The notes under the pieces: generated by a model
What the model saw: only the letters and a program-made list of their open reading frames with translations
Databases searched by the model: none
What the model was told of the DNA's origin: nothing
Position numbers and translations under genes: made by a program
From: UBA1181 sp045113275
GTDB taxonomy: Bacteria; Bacteroidota; Bacteroidia; Bacteroidales; Paludibacteraceae
Length of the DNA stretch: 30,723 nt
Assembly: GCA_045113275.1 (NCBI GenBank)
Contig: JBGUIU010000108.1
Coordinates: forward strand, 1 to 30,723
Direction: 5' to 3'
Shown: positions 1 through 7,447 of the stretch, piece by piece
Position numbering within the stretch: position 1 is the first letter of the stretch
How the letters are laid out: every line of letters begins with the position of its first letter

Positions 1-414
1 GCATTCGAAAACACTGAATACCAGGTCTATATCGCAGGACAAGGCTTAAAGGAACAAACCATCAACAACATACATATCGCATCATTCTTCAACTTCGACG
101 CATACCTGCCGGAGTCTGTGCTGTTCATCAACCACGGAGGGCAAAACAGCATTGCGGACGGACTGGTCTATGGCGTCCCGCTCCTCATTTGCGCAGGCAA
201 GGTGTTCGAGCGGAAGTACAATGCACAGAGTGTTGTGAAGGTGGGAGCAGGCGAGGAGTTGACTGTCGCTGATTTCACCTCGGAGGAGATGAGACGTGTG
301 GCATTTCAGATCATCGATAATCCTGAATATCAGAGAAATGCGAGTAGAATAGGGCAGGAACTGCGCATGTTAGGAGGGGTGTCGGTCATTGTGTCGGATA
401 TTCAAATTAAATGA
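1..414 (+). CDS. Glycosyltransferase of the MGT/UGT type, C-terminal part only
   Basis: The reading frame is open from the first base of the window, so the gene's start lies outside it. About 137 C-terminal residues are visible. They contain FINHGGQNS, the nucleotide-sugar-binding signature of GT1 (UDP-glucuronosyl/glucosyltransferase and macrolide glycosyltransferase) proteins, followed by a Gly/Val/Pro stretch (GLVYGVPLLI) and a short helical end. These enzymes transfer a sugar from an activated nucleotide donor to a small acceptor in the cytoplasm; the acceptor cannot be read here. The fragment looks richer in G+C than the genes that follow, which may point to a different origin, but it is short. 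The family call is fairly secure, the substrate unknown. Confidence 0.8.
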   Translation, partial: AFENTEYQVYIAGQGLKEQTINNIHIASFFNFDAYLPESVLFINHGGQNSIADGLVYGVPLLICAGKVFERKYNAQSVVKVGAGEELTVADFTSEEMRRVAFQIIDNPEYQRNASRIGQELRMLGGVSVIVSDIQIK

Positions 415-484
415 TTCTCAAAAAAAGAATAAAATGCGTTTCTCTTAGCAGAAAATCATTATATTTACATCAAAATAAAAACAG

Positions 485-589
485 ATGGAAACTATATTTG
501 AATTTAAAGATTTAAACAAGAAGGGTGGAGTAGTAGATTTGTCACAATACAAAGTTTTGCTCCTTATCCTCGGTTTCCCATGTGATTAG
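485..589 (+). pseudogene. Remnant of a glutathione peroxidase gene with an internal deletion
   Basis: A 34-codon frame begins METIFEFKDLNKKGG and continues VVDLSQYK, which matches the N-terminus of bacterial glutathione peroxidases (usually about 160-180 residues; typical form Y-F/D-F-K...G...V-L-YKGKVLLIVN). It then jumps to LILGFPCD, which resembles the later family motif (VLGFPCNQF) normally about 35 residues further on. The segment holding the catalytic Cys/Sec (CGFT region) is therefore missing, and a TAG stop follows directly. I read this as a decayed gene with an in-frame internal deletion and loss of the 3' two thirds. A short functional peptide is possible but less likely. Confidence 0.6.
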
Positions 590-621
590 ATCATTATAAA
601 GAATCAGTCGTTTTATTTCTT

Positions 622-1380
622 ATGATACTTTATTTTTCAGGATCGGGCAATAGTCTTGCCATTGCACGTCAGTTGGCGGAAAAACTGGATGAGCGAACAA
701 TGTCGCTCTACGATGCTCTTGCGGTTGATCTGCAGGATGAAAAACGTATCGGATTGGTTTATCCTACTTACTGGTTGGATGCACCAATGGCGGTCAAACA
801 ACTTGTGGCGCAACTGACATTGCCCCAAAAAGCTTATACTTTCATCATCATCACGTGTGGTGCGTTGACGAATAATGCAATATGGTCTGTTCGTAAATTG
901 CTTAAACAGAAGGATGTACAGGTCTCTTATTCTCATAAAATACGGGTCCCCGACAGTAGCGCGCTTGCGTTCGGACGGAATCCTAATGAACAAGCATGGA
1001 AGTTTGATAAGTATGCTTCTCGTATTGATTTGATAGCCAATGAGATACTTGAAGGGAAACAACGGTTGCATTTCAGTGGCTTCGATCCGTTGGGCTGGAT
1101 TCTGAATACACCATCTGTTTCCCGAAAGGTCTATCGGCTTACGTTACCAGCAGTACAGTCGGATAGGTGCGTGGGCTGTGAGATTTGTACAAAAGTCTGT
1201 CCGCAGGCCAATATTCAGCTCAGCGATGGAAAAGCTTTCATTGGCGACCGATGTACCATGTGTTTGTCTTGTGTCCATTTTTGTCCGCATCAGGCTGTGG
1301 AATTAGGAGGGAAACCTACGTTAGTCGAACGACAATATCATCATCCGTCTATTGTGCTGAAAGATTTGATTCGAAGGTGA
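622..1380 (+). CDS. EFR1-type flavodoxin/ferredoxin fusion protein
   Basis: This 252-residue cytoplasmic protein starts with a flavodoxin-like phosphate-binding loop (YFSGSGNS, residues 4-11) and a flavodoxin-like half with the YPTYW segment. It ends in a bacterial ferredoxin domain with two [4Fe-4S] cluster motifs: CVGCEICTKVCP from residue 183 and CTMCLSCVHFCP from residue 211. This arrangement defines the EFR1 family common in anaerobes, thought to shuttle electrons between FMN and iron-sulfur clusters; no specific partner is known to me. It follows the glutathione peroxidase remnant after about 32 bases and appears to stand alone. All eight cluster cysteines are present, so it looks functional. 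Confidence 0.85.
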   Translation: MILYFSGSGNSLAIARQLAEKLDERTMSLYDALAVDLQDEKRIGLVYPTYWLDAPMAVKQLVAQLTLPQKAYTFIIITCGALTNNAIWSVRKLLKQKDVQVSYSHKIRVPDSSALAFGRNPNEQAWKFDKYASRIDLIANEILEGKQRLHFSGFDPLGWILNTPSVSRKVYRLTLPAVQSDRCVGCEICTKVCPQANIQLSDGKAFIGDRCTMCLSCVHFCPHQAVELGGKPTLVERQYHHPSIVLKDLIRR

Positions 1381-1430
1381 TTGTTATCATCTCCAATCAA
1401 TAATGTAAAACTATTTGTGAATACTAAATT

Positions 1431-1751
1431 ATGCCAACTACAAAATCCTACGCGGAATTTATCCTCGAACAACTCTCAGGATTGCCTGAGATTGCTTACC
1501 GTCAGATGATGGGTGAATATATTCTTTATTACCGTGACAAAGTTATCGGTGGTATTTATGATAATCGTTTCTTGGTGAAACCAGTGAAATCAGCACGGGA
1601 AAAGATGCCGGAGGCTCCTCTGCAGTTGCCTTACGAAGGAGCGAAGGAGATGCTTTTGGTTGATAACGTTGATAATCGTGATTTCCTTGAAGAGCTGGTT
1701 ACATCCATGTATGATGAGCTACCGGAATTGAAGAAAAAGAAGAAAGCATAA
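1431..1751 (+). CDS. TfoX/Sxy N-terminal domain protein
   Basis: The 106-residue product matches the stand-alone TfoX N-terminal domain: an N-terminal helix (YAEFILEQLSGL), then MMGEYILYYRDKVIGGIYDNRFLVK and a hydrophobic LLVDNVDNRDFLEELV segment, ending in a lysine run. In gammaproteobacteria full-length TfoX/Sxy activates competence genes with CRP. In Bacteroidota the short single-domain version is widespread and its role is not established. It has no C-terminal TfoX domain. The start is the first ATG about 50 bases after the preceding gene. The family is clear, the function is not. Confidence 0.8.
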   Translation: MPTTKSYAEFILEQLSGLPEIAYRQMMGEYILYYRDKVIGGIYDNRFLVKPVKSAREKMPEAPLQLPYEGAKEMLLVDNVDNRDFLEELVTSMYDELPELKKKKKA

Positions 1752-1807
1752 TTGTCTTTCGAACAGAAAGAGGGTTGGCTTACCATTGAAATCTAATAAG
1801 TGAGTAC

Positions 1808-2464
1808 ATGAGAATAGAGGTGAAAGAAACGAATCCTTTTGCGATGGGGATCATCTTTTCGATTTTAGGATTAGCATCGCTCGTGGCAATGTCTGTTGTC
1901 ATCTACAATGGAATCGGAAGTGATGACTTTTTCTATGTGAATGAGACCGTAGAGGGCGTAACCCAAAGAGCCTATCGTCCGGGAATTGTTATATTGTTAT
2001 TGACATTCTGGGGATTGGCTACTGCGGCATTCCTTTTCGCAGGTGTGAAATTTTTACGATTTAGAATGGATAGGGGGTTGGAAGATGAATCTCTGTCGAA
2101 TAACTCAAGCGGTATTTCTACTGGAGTGATTTTCATACTCATAGGTCTCATCTCTGCTGCAATCCCGATCGTCTTATCGCTGGATGGAGTGTTGGCAGAG
2201 CTGGGTACGAAGAAGACGGTGGCGGCTTATCTTATGTGCATTCCTTTCGCTCTTGTTTTTATCGTTATAGGAATTTATATGGTTAAGAAACGATACAAAG
2301 GAGGGATATACAATATGGATGGAGAATGGTTTCAAGGATATCAAAAAAGCGTGAGTTATTACAAAGAGATATCAATAAATAGGCGAAAAGAGACGTCAGA
2401 TGCTGCTCAACAGACGGAAAAAATAGCCCAAGAAGGACTCGATACAGAGGAAAGAATAAATTAG
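1808..2464 (+). CDS. Four-helix integral membrane protein, unknown function
   Basis: I do not recognise this 218-residue protein. It shows four hydrophobic segments long enough to span the membrane, at about residues 12-34, 58-82, 104-127 and 138-160, arranged as two pairs. The loop after the first helix is polar and contains aromatic residues (DDFFYVNETVEG). The last 55 residues are hydrophilic with many Lys, Glu and Gln, probably cytoplasmic. No catalytic motif is visible. It follows the TfoX-domain gene by 56 bases on the same strand and might be co-transcribed with it. Confidence 0.6.
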   Translation: MRIEVKETNPFAMGIIFSILGLASLVAMSVVIYNGIGSDDFFYVNETVEGVTQRAYRPGIVILLLTFWGLATAAFLFAGVKFLRFRMDRGLEDESLSNNSSGISTGVIFILIGLISAAIPIVLSLDGVLAELGTKKTVAAYLMCIPFALVFIVIGIYMVKKRYKGGIYNMDGEWFQGYQKSVSYYKEISINRRKETSDAAQQTEKIAQEGLDTEERIN

Positions 2465-2541
2465 ATTGGAGAGCAATGATTTGTAAACCAGTTGTTTCGT
2501 GATGAAATGGGAAATAATTCAAATAAAAAATCAGAAAACGA

Positions 2542-2571
2542 TTGGCATTTCAAAAAAAAGATGTACCTTTG
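2542..2571 (+). promoter_or_regulatory. Bacteroides-type promoter of the SRP RNA-tRNA unit
   Basis: TACCTTTG at 2564-2571 fits the -7 consensus TAnnTTTG of the Bacteroidota primary sigma factor. TTGG at 2542-2545 resembles the -33 element, with 18 bases between. Transcription would start near 2577, exactly where the outer SRP RNA helix begins. Confidence 0.7.
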
Positions 2572-2576
2572 CATCG

Positions 2577-2676
2577 GGTAAGTCCTATACGACCAGCTCC
2601 CTTCTAATCCCCCAGGGCTTGACCGCAGCAAGGGTACGTCGGTTGTAGCGGTGCGATGTAGATCGCTTACCTACTT
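2577..2676 (+). ncRNA. ffs: Signal recognition particle RNA, small bacterial type
   Basis: The segment of about 100 bases contains the hallmark features of the bacterial SRP RNA (4.5S type). These are the descending arm ACGACCAGCTCCC, the apical loop region and the returning GCAGCAAGGG with GGTTGTAGCGGT. GGTAAG at 2577-2582 pairs with CTTACC at 2666-2671 to close the outer helix. The RNA binds Ffh and targets nascent membrane proteins. The exact 3' end is uncertain (2671-2676) because a tRNA begins at 2677; its RNase P cleavage could form the end. Confidence 0.85.
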
Positions 2677-2750
2677 GCCTCTTTAGCTCAGTTGGCCAGA
2701 GCACGTGATTTGTAATCTCGGGGTCGTTGGTTCGAATCCGACAAGAGGCT
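2677..2750 (+). tRNA. tRNA-Thr (anticodon TGT)
   Basis: A full cloverleaf can be drawn. The acceptor stem GCCTCTT pairs perfectly with AAGAGGC (2743-2749). There is a D-arm GCTC...GAGC, an anticodon loop TTTGTAA with anticodon TGT, and a T-arm GTTGG-TTCGAAT-CCGAC. The discriminator is T and CCA is not encoded. The middle pair of the anticodon stem is a T-T mismatch (CGTGA against TCTCG). The gene lies almost directly after the SRP RNA and shares its promoter and terminator. Confidence 0.93.
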
Positions 2751-2761
2751 CAAAAAGATGA

Positions 2762-2791
2762 GGGCATATCTAAATGATATGCCCTTTTTTG
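2762..2791 (+). terminator. Rho-independent terminator after tRNA-Thr
   Basis: GGGCATATC (2762-2770) pairs perfectly with GATATGCCC (2776-2784) across a TAAAT loop, followed by six T residues. It ends the SRP RNA-tRNA transcript. Confidence 0.88.
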
Positions 2792-2818
2792 TTTATGTTG
2801 TGTAATCTAGTATAAATA

Positions 2819-3013
2819 ATGGAAAATCAAGAACAAAAGCCACAAAGAGGTGGAAAAAGAGAAGGTTCTGGACGTAAGAAAACAACCAGTAAGACGTATG
2901 GATTCAATGCTCCTGAATCGGTGGTTGAAATCCTTGAGAATGTACCTAACAAGACAGATTTCATCATTCAAGCAATTTTGGAGAAAAATGAACGAGAAAA
3001 GGGACAAAAATAG
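2819..3013 (+). CDS. Small basic protein with a GGKREGSGRK N-terminus
   Basis: The 64-residue product begins with the Gly/Arg-rich stretch RGGKREGSGRKK (residues 10-21), often seen at the N-terminus of small DNA-binding proteins, many on mobile elements. It continues with a compact helical part (APESVVEILENVPNKTDFIIQAILE) that could be a ribbon-helix-helix fold; this fold assignment is inference. It lies between tRNA-Thr and the convergent helicase gene. Its stop codon sits inside its own terminator hairpin, which supports this being a real transcription unit. Function unknown. Confidence 0.6.
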   Translation: MENQEQKPQRGGKREGSGRKKTTSKTYGFNAPESVVEILENVPNKTDFIIQAILEKNEREKGQK

Positions 3014-3024
3014 TCCCTTTTTTA
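3001..3024 (+). terminator. Terminator overlapping the end of the small basic gene
   Basis: GGGAC (3001-3005) pairs with GTCCC (3013-3017) across AAAAATA, followed by six T residues. The TAG stop at 3011-3013 lies within the hairpin. On the opposite strand the same hairpin is followed by TTTTC, so it could also slow transcripts arriving from the helicase gene. Confidence 0.75.
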
Positions 3025-3122
3025 TATTGTAAAATTCTTCTATGTTGATGTGAATTTTCTTGCCTGTTGTGCTTTTTTTTTTATAACCGCTTTTTTGCCA
3101 ATTAAAGGAATGTTGGTGGTGT

Positions 3123-5138
3123 TTATTCGAAATCAAAGTCCCCGATGATATCTGTTCCAATGGCTTCTCCGTTGTATTCTGCATTTTTACCGCTTTTGCG
3201 GAATGTGAATGTCTCTTCCTTATCGGTTAAGGATTCGGGGGTGTGGTTGAAAAAGTAGAGTGTCTCGCAAGGATCATCACTGTTTTCGTCAACATGTATA
3301 GAGTGTACATTCCTGTAGATATATAGTTCGTCTTTTGCTCGGGTAAGGGCAACGTACAGACATCTGCGTTCTTCCTCGATAGCATCTTCCCCGTTTTCTA
3401 CCGCACGAGGAGTCGGATAGGAGGCTGGAGAGGCTTTTAGTAGATAACAGATGGAGGCCTCCAGTCCTTTCGCTGAGTGAATGGTGGTCAGGATGCAGGC
3501 ATCGGAATTGCCATTTTCCGCTTGTTTGACGGTGGTTTCTAATTTAGGGTCTAAGACATATTCCGAAACGAATTCTTGGATTCCTCCAGTCCCGATTGCC
3601 ACTTCTTTTAGTATATCAAAGTCTTGTTTCCTCCAGTTCCATTCTTCTTTGTACAGTTCCTTCAATCGCTTCTCCATGCTTTCGAGTGTCTTTGTGATGG
3701 CTTGAGCTGGATCGAACTGCATTTGACTGATGTTTTTCAGTGTTTGAGTGATCTCTTCTTGTAATCCTTGACCTGATAATTTGTCGAGACAGCGATCTAA
3801 TGTTTCTTCTTCAATTACATTGTTGATGATATGAGAGGCAGTTACTTCTCCTATGCCTTTCCAAAGGAGCAGATAGCGCATCCAGGCTAGTTCATCTTTG
3901 TAATTGGCAACGATGCGCATGGGGGAGACTACATCACGGACATGTTTGGATTGCATCAGACTGGTTCCACCAAAGATGATGTAGGGGATATGTTTGGAGA
4001 TGCATTGTGATTCAACCGTTCGAAGACCATATAGTGATCGGGAGAGAACCATGTTGTCCTCGTATTTATATCCTTTCACGTTGAGGCTTTGAAGAATCTT
4101 GTCGGTCACATCGTTCGCTTCGTCCCATTCACTTTCACAGGTGATGAATACAGGTTTCTTACCATGTCCTTTGGCTGCGGAGAGTTCTTTCTTGTAGTCC
4201 AGTTTGGATTGATTGAGAATCCAGTTGGATAAGTCAAGAATCTCTTGTGTCGAACGGTAGTTGATGGTGAGATCCATTCGTTCGGAGTTGGGCACTACTT
4301 CGGTGAAGCGGTGCATGGTTTTAAAATCCGCTCCACGAAAAGCATAGATGCTTTGCGCATCGTCGCCCACACAGAAGAGATGACTCGTTTCATAAAACGA
4401 ACTGAGCAGTTCATATTGCAAAGGGTTGGTGTCTTGCATTTCATCCACAAGGATATGATCGTAACGATTCGCGATATAGTTACGAGCCATTTCGTTTTTA
4501 AGCAGACCTTTTGCCACGACGTTTAATATATCGTCATAGTCCATGTATTTATGGACGGTTTTGTAGGCGAGATACCGTTTGATTATTTCGGTGTAGATCG
4601 GTTTGTTTAACTCTATGCTTTTGTTGACTTTTTCGTCGTTGCTGGATGCATTGTCGTAAAGTTTCATTCTCATCGCTTCCGATAGATTGCAACGGGCATT
4701 GATTGCGTAAGAGTAAACATCGAGCACATTCGTAGGTTTGATGGCATGGTTCTCTTTGTCTTTTAACCCCTTTCCGCATAGCAGTTTGATGCAGCTTTCA
4801 CGATCATCCTCGTCTAACAGCGTATATTCGTGATGCATAAAGACTTTGGGGTTGTTCATGATGATGTCCATACACCAGGAGTGGAATGTTTGTCCACGAA
4901 GACCTTCGATTGAGAGTCCGCCGATCTCTGATTTGATACGTTCAACAATCTCTCGTGCAGATTTACGAGTGAAACTGAGAATCAATATACGGCTGGCAGG
5001 AACTCCTTGTTGGATAAGGTGTTTGGCTCTCGCGATGATTGTTCTCGTCTTTCCAGTTCCAGCGCCTGCAATCACAAGCAAGTGTTTCCCTTTGTATTCA
5101 ACAGCACGTTGCTGCTGTTCGTTGAGTTTCTCAGTCAT
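3123..5138 (-). CDS. UvrD/PcrA-like superfamily 1 DNA helicase
   Basis: The 671-residue protein carries the full set of SF1A helicase motifs: Walker A AGAGTGKT (residues 24-31), motif II VDEMQD (231-236), motif III GDDAQSIYAFRGAD (258-271), motif IV INYRS (292-296), motif V TTIHSAKGLE (551-560) and motif VI VALTRAKDELY (596-606). It should be an ATP-driven 3'-5' DNA translocase or helicase. At 671 residues it is close to PcrA/UvrD/Rep size but on the short side, and no C-terminal Tudor-like domain is obvious. It lies 93 bases behind a DprA-like gene on the same strand, suggesting a common DNA-processing role. A -7-like box upstream may give it a promoter of its own. It could be a housekeeping paralogue or an accessory helicase. 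Confidence 0.88.
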   Translation of the reverse strand: MTEKLNEQQQRAVEYKGKHLLVIAGAGTGKTRTIIARAKHLIQQGVPASRILILSFTRKSAREIVERIKSEIGGLSIEGLRGQTFHSWCMDIIMNNPKVFMHHEYTLLDEDDRESCIKLLCGKGLKDKENHAIKPTNVLDVYSYAINARCNLSEAMRMKLYDNASSNDEKVNKSIELNKPIYTEIIKRYLAYKTVHKYMDYDDILNVVAKGLLKNEMARNYIANRYDHILVDEMQDTNPLQYELLSSFYETSHLFCVGDDAQSIYAFRGADFKTMHRFTEVVPNSERMDLTINYRSTQEILDLSNWILNQSKLDYKKELSAAKGHGKKPVFITCESEWDEANDVTDKILQSLNVKGYKYEDNMVLSRSLYGLRTVESQCISKHIPYIIFGGTSLMQSKHVRDVVSPMRIVANYKDELAWMRYLLLWKGIGEVTASHIINNVIEEETLDRCLDKLSGQGLQEEITQTLKNISQMQFDPAQAITKTLESMEKRLKELYKEEWNWRKQDFDILKEVAIGTGGIQEFVSEYVLDPKLETTVKQAENGNSDACILTTIHSAKGLEASICYLLKASPASYPTPRAVENGEDAIEEERRCLYVALTRAKDELYIYRNVHSIHVDENSDDPCETLYFFNHTPESLTDKEETFTFRKSGKNAEYNGEAIGTDIIGDFDFE

Positions 5139-5195
5139 ATATTTTTATTGTTGAGTATCTTGTTATACTAATTTTTTCCTTAGCGTTATAGAGTG

Positions 5196-5203
5196 CAAAA
5201 ATA
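5196..5203 (-). promoter_or_regulatory. Possible -7 box for the helicase gene
   Basis: Read on the minus strand this is TATTTTTG, matching TAnnTTTG, 58 bases before the helicase ATG and just behind the DprA-like gene. No clear -33 element is present, so this is tentative. Confidence 0.35.
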
Positions 5204-5231
5204 AGAAAAAGCAGTTGTATTTTATAGTGAA

Positions 5232-6146
5232 TTAGTTTTTGAATCGTAAGAATAATTCGTTTAGATTATCATTTCCTGTGAGGTATGTAGCACCTTTTTT
5301 GACTAAGTAGTCATTTCCTGCAGTTATCTCAAGATTTCGGGTCTCTTCATCTTTGAAATATACGGTATAGAGCGGTTTGTGAGCAAGAAGTGTGGCGTTA
5401 GACACATGCATACATCCTCCATTGATTCCTGTTTGTACGACGATGCATAGATTAGAGAGACTGGCTTGTAGTCGGTCTCTTGAGATGAAACTGTATTTAG
5501 AGAATGTTGTGTGTATCGGATATTCAGAAAGTAACAATCCACCTTTTGCCACTATCTCATGGGCTAATGGTTTATTACAGTAGGGGGTGATGATATCCAG
5601 ACCATGCGCTAGAATAGCGATTGTTTTTCCGTTCTCGTTTAATGCACTTTTATGAGCGGCTGTATCACATCCTAACGCTAATCCTGAAACGATGCAGAAT
5701 CCTTGTCTTGTGAGCTGTTGGGAGATATAGCTACTTGCTTTGATGCCTGAGTCTGAGGGTTGTCGGGTGCCGACGATGGTGGCGCATGGCATGTGGATGA
5801 GCGAGATGTCCCCTTTGTAGTACAGAAGGAGCGGAGGGGTGGCATTCCCTTTCTCGTCGATGGTGCGACGAAGTTTGTCCGGATAGTTATCATCATAGAA
5901 GGAGAGTAGTCCAATGTTTGACCGAATACTATCTGCGATGATGCTATCTGCTATTTGTTCCGCATCATGAATCTGCTGTGCCGTGATATCGGTTCTTTTT
6001 CCATTGATTTTGAAGGGATGATTGTGTTGACGAATCCGTTCTAAAAGTGGTGCATTGCAAGGTTGCGATGCTATTTGGTAGATATATTTACTCCCCACGC
6101 CAAATAGGGTACTGAGAGTTATGATTTCTTTGACAGATAGAGACAT
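5232..6146 (-). CDS. Divergent DprA/Smf-family protein
   Basis: The 304-residue protein has a DprA layout: an N-terminal helical part (LFGVGSKYIYQ) and a Rossmann-like core with VGTRQPSDSG (from about residue 125), SGLALGCDTAAH (154-165), AHGLD and LLSEYP (about 205-210). Classical DprA loads RecA onto incoming single-stranded DNA. Here the usual RNRIIAGLS is replaced by SRDRLQASLS, the Gly-rich SGSLIT region by TGINGGCMHVS, and no C-terminal winged-helix domain is seen. I start at the ATG at 6146, with a -7 box 29 bases upstream; an in-frame TTG lies at 6152. It precedes the helicase gene in the same direction. It may be a second, specialised DprA rather than the competence protein. Confidence 0.8.
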   Translation of the reverse strand: MSLSVKEIITLSTLFGVGSKYIYQIASQPCNAPLLERIRQHNHPFKINGKRTDITAQQIHDAEQIADSIIADSIRSNIGLLSFYDDNYPDKLRRTIDEKGNATPPLLLYYKGDISLIHMPCATIVGTRQPSDSGIKASSYISQQLTRQGFCIVSGLALGCDTAAHKSALNENGKTIAILAHGLDIITPYCNKPLAHEIVAKGGLLLSEYPIHTTFSKYSFISRDRLQASLSNLCIVVQTGINGGCMHVSNATLLAHKPLYTVYFKDEETRNLEITAGNDYLVKKGATYLTGNDNLNELFLRFKN

Positions 6147-6174
6147 GATCAATGAGATTAACTGAAATTTTTCC

Positions 6175-6182
6175 CAAAGATA
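6175..6182 (-). promoter_or_regulatory. -7 promoter box for the DprA-like gene
   Basis: On the minus strand the sequence reads TATCTTTG, an exact TAnnTTTG match. A TCTG 20 bases further upstream (6203-6206) weakly resembles the -33 TTTG. The leader would be about 20-25 bases. Confidence 0.5.
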
Positions 6183-6256
6183 TAAAGATTATTTGACATC
6201 TGCAGAATGAAGGAGACGGAAGAAGATGTAGCTGTTGTATGTTTATTAGCGTTTTT

Positions 6257-6288
6257 TTTGTTCATCTGAAAAAAAAGCGATACCTTTC
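6257..6288 (+). promoter_or_regulatory. Promoter of the aldo/keto reductase gene
   Basis: TTTG at 6257-6260 is followed after 20 bases by TACCTTTC at 6281-6288, one base away from the TAnnTTTG consensus. The untranslated leader would be about 65 bases. Confidence 0.5.
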
Positions 6289-6359
6289 CCTTTTTAAGGT
6301 TAGAGCTAATAAGCAAAACAGATAAAAACAGATTTAACAAACAAAAAATTTTAAAGTAT

Positions 6360-7397
6360 ATGGAATCTATAAATGTTAAGGTGGGAACGCCCAATTTACA
6401 CGCTGCACTTCCGTATGTAGCAAATGATGAACGATATTCAAACATGGTGTATAGACGTTGTGGAAGGAGTGGATTGCTGCTTCCTGCTATCTCTCTTGGT
6501 TTGTGGCATAATTTTGGTAGTGTAGATTGTTTTGAGAATTTTGAAAAAATTGCCTATAGTGCATTTGATAATGGTATAACACATTTTGATCTGGCCAATA
6601 ATTATGGACCGGTAGCAGGTTCGGCAGAAGAGAACTTCGGACGTATCTTGAAGCATGGCTTAGGTGTATATCGAGATGAGATGATTATCACCACGAAGGC
6701 AGGGTATGATATGTGGCCTGGACCGTATGGTGAGTGGGGTAGCCGTAAATATCTGATGGCCAGTTTAAATCAAAGCTTGAAACGGATGGGCTTGGACTAT
6801 GTTGATATATTTTATTCACACCGACCAGATCCTAATACACCATTGGAGGAGACAATGGGGGCATTGGCAGACATTGTACGACAAGGAAAGGCATTGTATG
6901 TAGGTATATCCAATTATGATGCGAAGCAGACGAAGGAAGCTGTTGAGATCTTGGTTGAGTATAAGGTGCCATGCTTGGTTCATCAAGCTCGTTATTCCAT
7001 GTTTGATCGATGGACGGAGCCAGCGTTGTTGCCGTTATTGAAAGAGAAAGGTGTCGGAATGGTTGCCTATTCACCTTTAGCACAGGGCTTGCTGACGAAT
7101 CGTTATTTGAACGGAATACCAGCAGATTCACGAGCAGCGAAGAATTTCTTCTTGCAAAAATCAACGATCACACCAGAATTGGTGGCTAAGATACAAGCCT
7201 TAAATGATATTGCCTTGCAACGAGGACAGACATTGGCAGAAATGGCCTTGGCGTGGTTGCTGAAAGATGAACGGGTGACAAGTGTGATTGTGGGAGCCAG
7301 CTCTGTTAATCAGTTATTAGATAGTTTGAAAGCATTGAATCATTTAGAATTTTCAGAAGATGAATTGCAAATGATTGAAAATGTTTTGGAAAAATAA
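6360..7397 (+). CDS. gpr: Aldo/keto reductase, L-glyceraldehyde 3-phosphate reductase type
   Basis: The 345-residue protein resembles E. coli YghZ (Gpr) along its whole length, including the signatures YRRCGRSGLLLPAISLGLWHNFG, THFDLANNYGP, TTKAGYDMWPGPYGEW and VDIFYSHRPD. The catalytic tetrad of aldo/keto reductases is present: Asp and Tyr in DLANNYG, Lys in TTKAG, His in YSHRPD. The family reduces L-glyceraldehyde 3-phosphate and methylglyoxal-like aldehydes with NADPH and is also related to Kv-beta subunits. The N-terminus is about 10-15 residues longer than in YghZ; the chosen ATG is the first in frame. The six-gene operon begins 50 bases behind it, with its likely -7 box in the gap, so the two are probably separate units. 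Confidence 0.9.
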   Translation: MESINVKVGTPNLHAALPYVANDERYSNMVYRRCGRSGLLLPAISLGLWHNFGSVDCFENFEKIAYSAFDNGITHFDLANNYGPVAGSAEENFGRILKHGLGVYRDEMIITTKAGYDMWPGPYGEWGSRKYLMASLNQSLKRMGLDYVDIFYSHRPDPNTPLEETMGALADIVRQGKALYVGISNYDAKQTKEAVEILVEYKVPCLVHQARYSMFDRWTEPALLPLLKEKGVGMVAYSPLAQGLLTNRYLNGIPADSRAAKNFFLQKSTITPELVAKIQALNDIALQRGQTLAEMALAWLLKDERVTSVIVGASSVNQLLDSLKALNHLEFSEDELQMIENVLEK

Positions 7398-7418
7398 AGT
7401 GAGTATCTCATTTATACT

Positions 7419-7426
7419 TATCTTTG
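7419..7426 (+). promoter_or_regulatory. -7 promoter box of the PqqD/ATP-grasp operon
   Basis: TATCTTTG matches TAnnTTTG exactly and ends 21 bases before the ATG at 7448. No good -33 element is visible at the right distance. The box includes an upstream in-frame TTG (7424), arguing against that codon as the start. Confidence 0.45.
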
Positions 7427-7447
7427 CTATTAATAAAACGTGATTGT

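Noticed and set aside
637..1071. Minus-strand frame of 144 codons
   Set aside because: It is antisense to the EFR1-type gene, whose flavodoxin and ferredoxin motifs prove the plus-strand reading.
1755..1769. Small hairpin CTTTC/GAAAG after the TfoX-domain gene
   Set aside because: The stem has only five weak pairs and no T-run follows, so it does not support a terminator.
2677..6182. Genomic island inserted at tRNA-Thr
   Set aside because: The tRNA neighbourhood and the accessory-looking genes suggest it, but no integrase and no second copy of the tRNA 3' end was found in the window.
7424..7447. Upstream TTG start for the PqqD-like gene
   Set aside because: The TTG lies in the likely -7 promoter box, and the added residues do not belong to the PqqD pattern. 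The ATG at 7448 is better.
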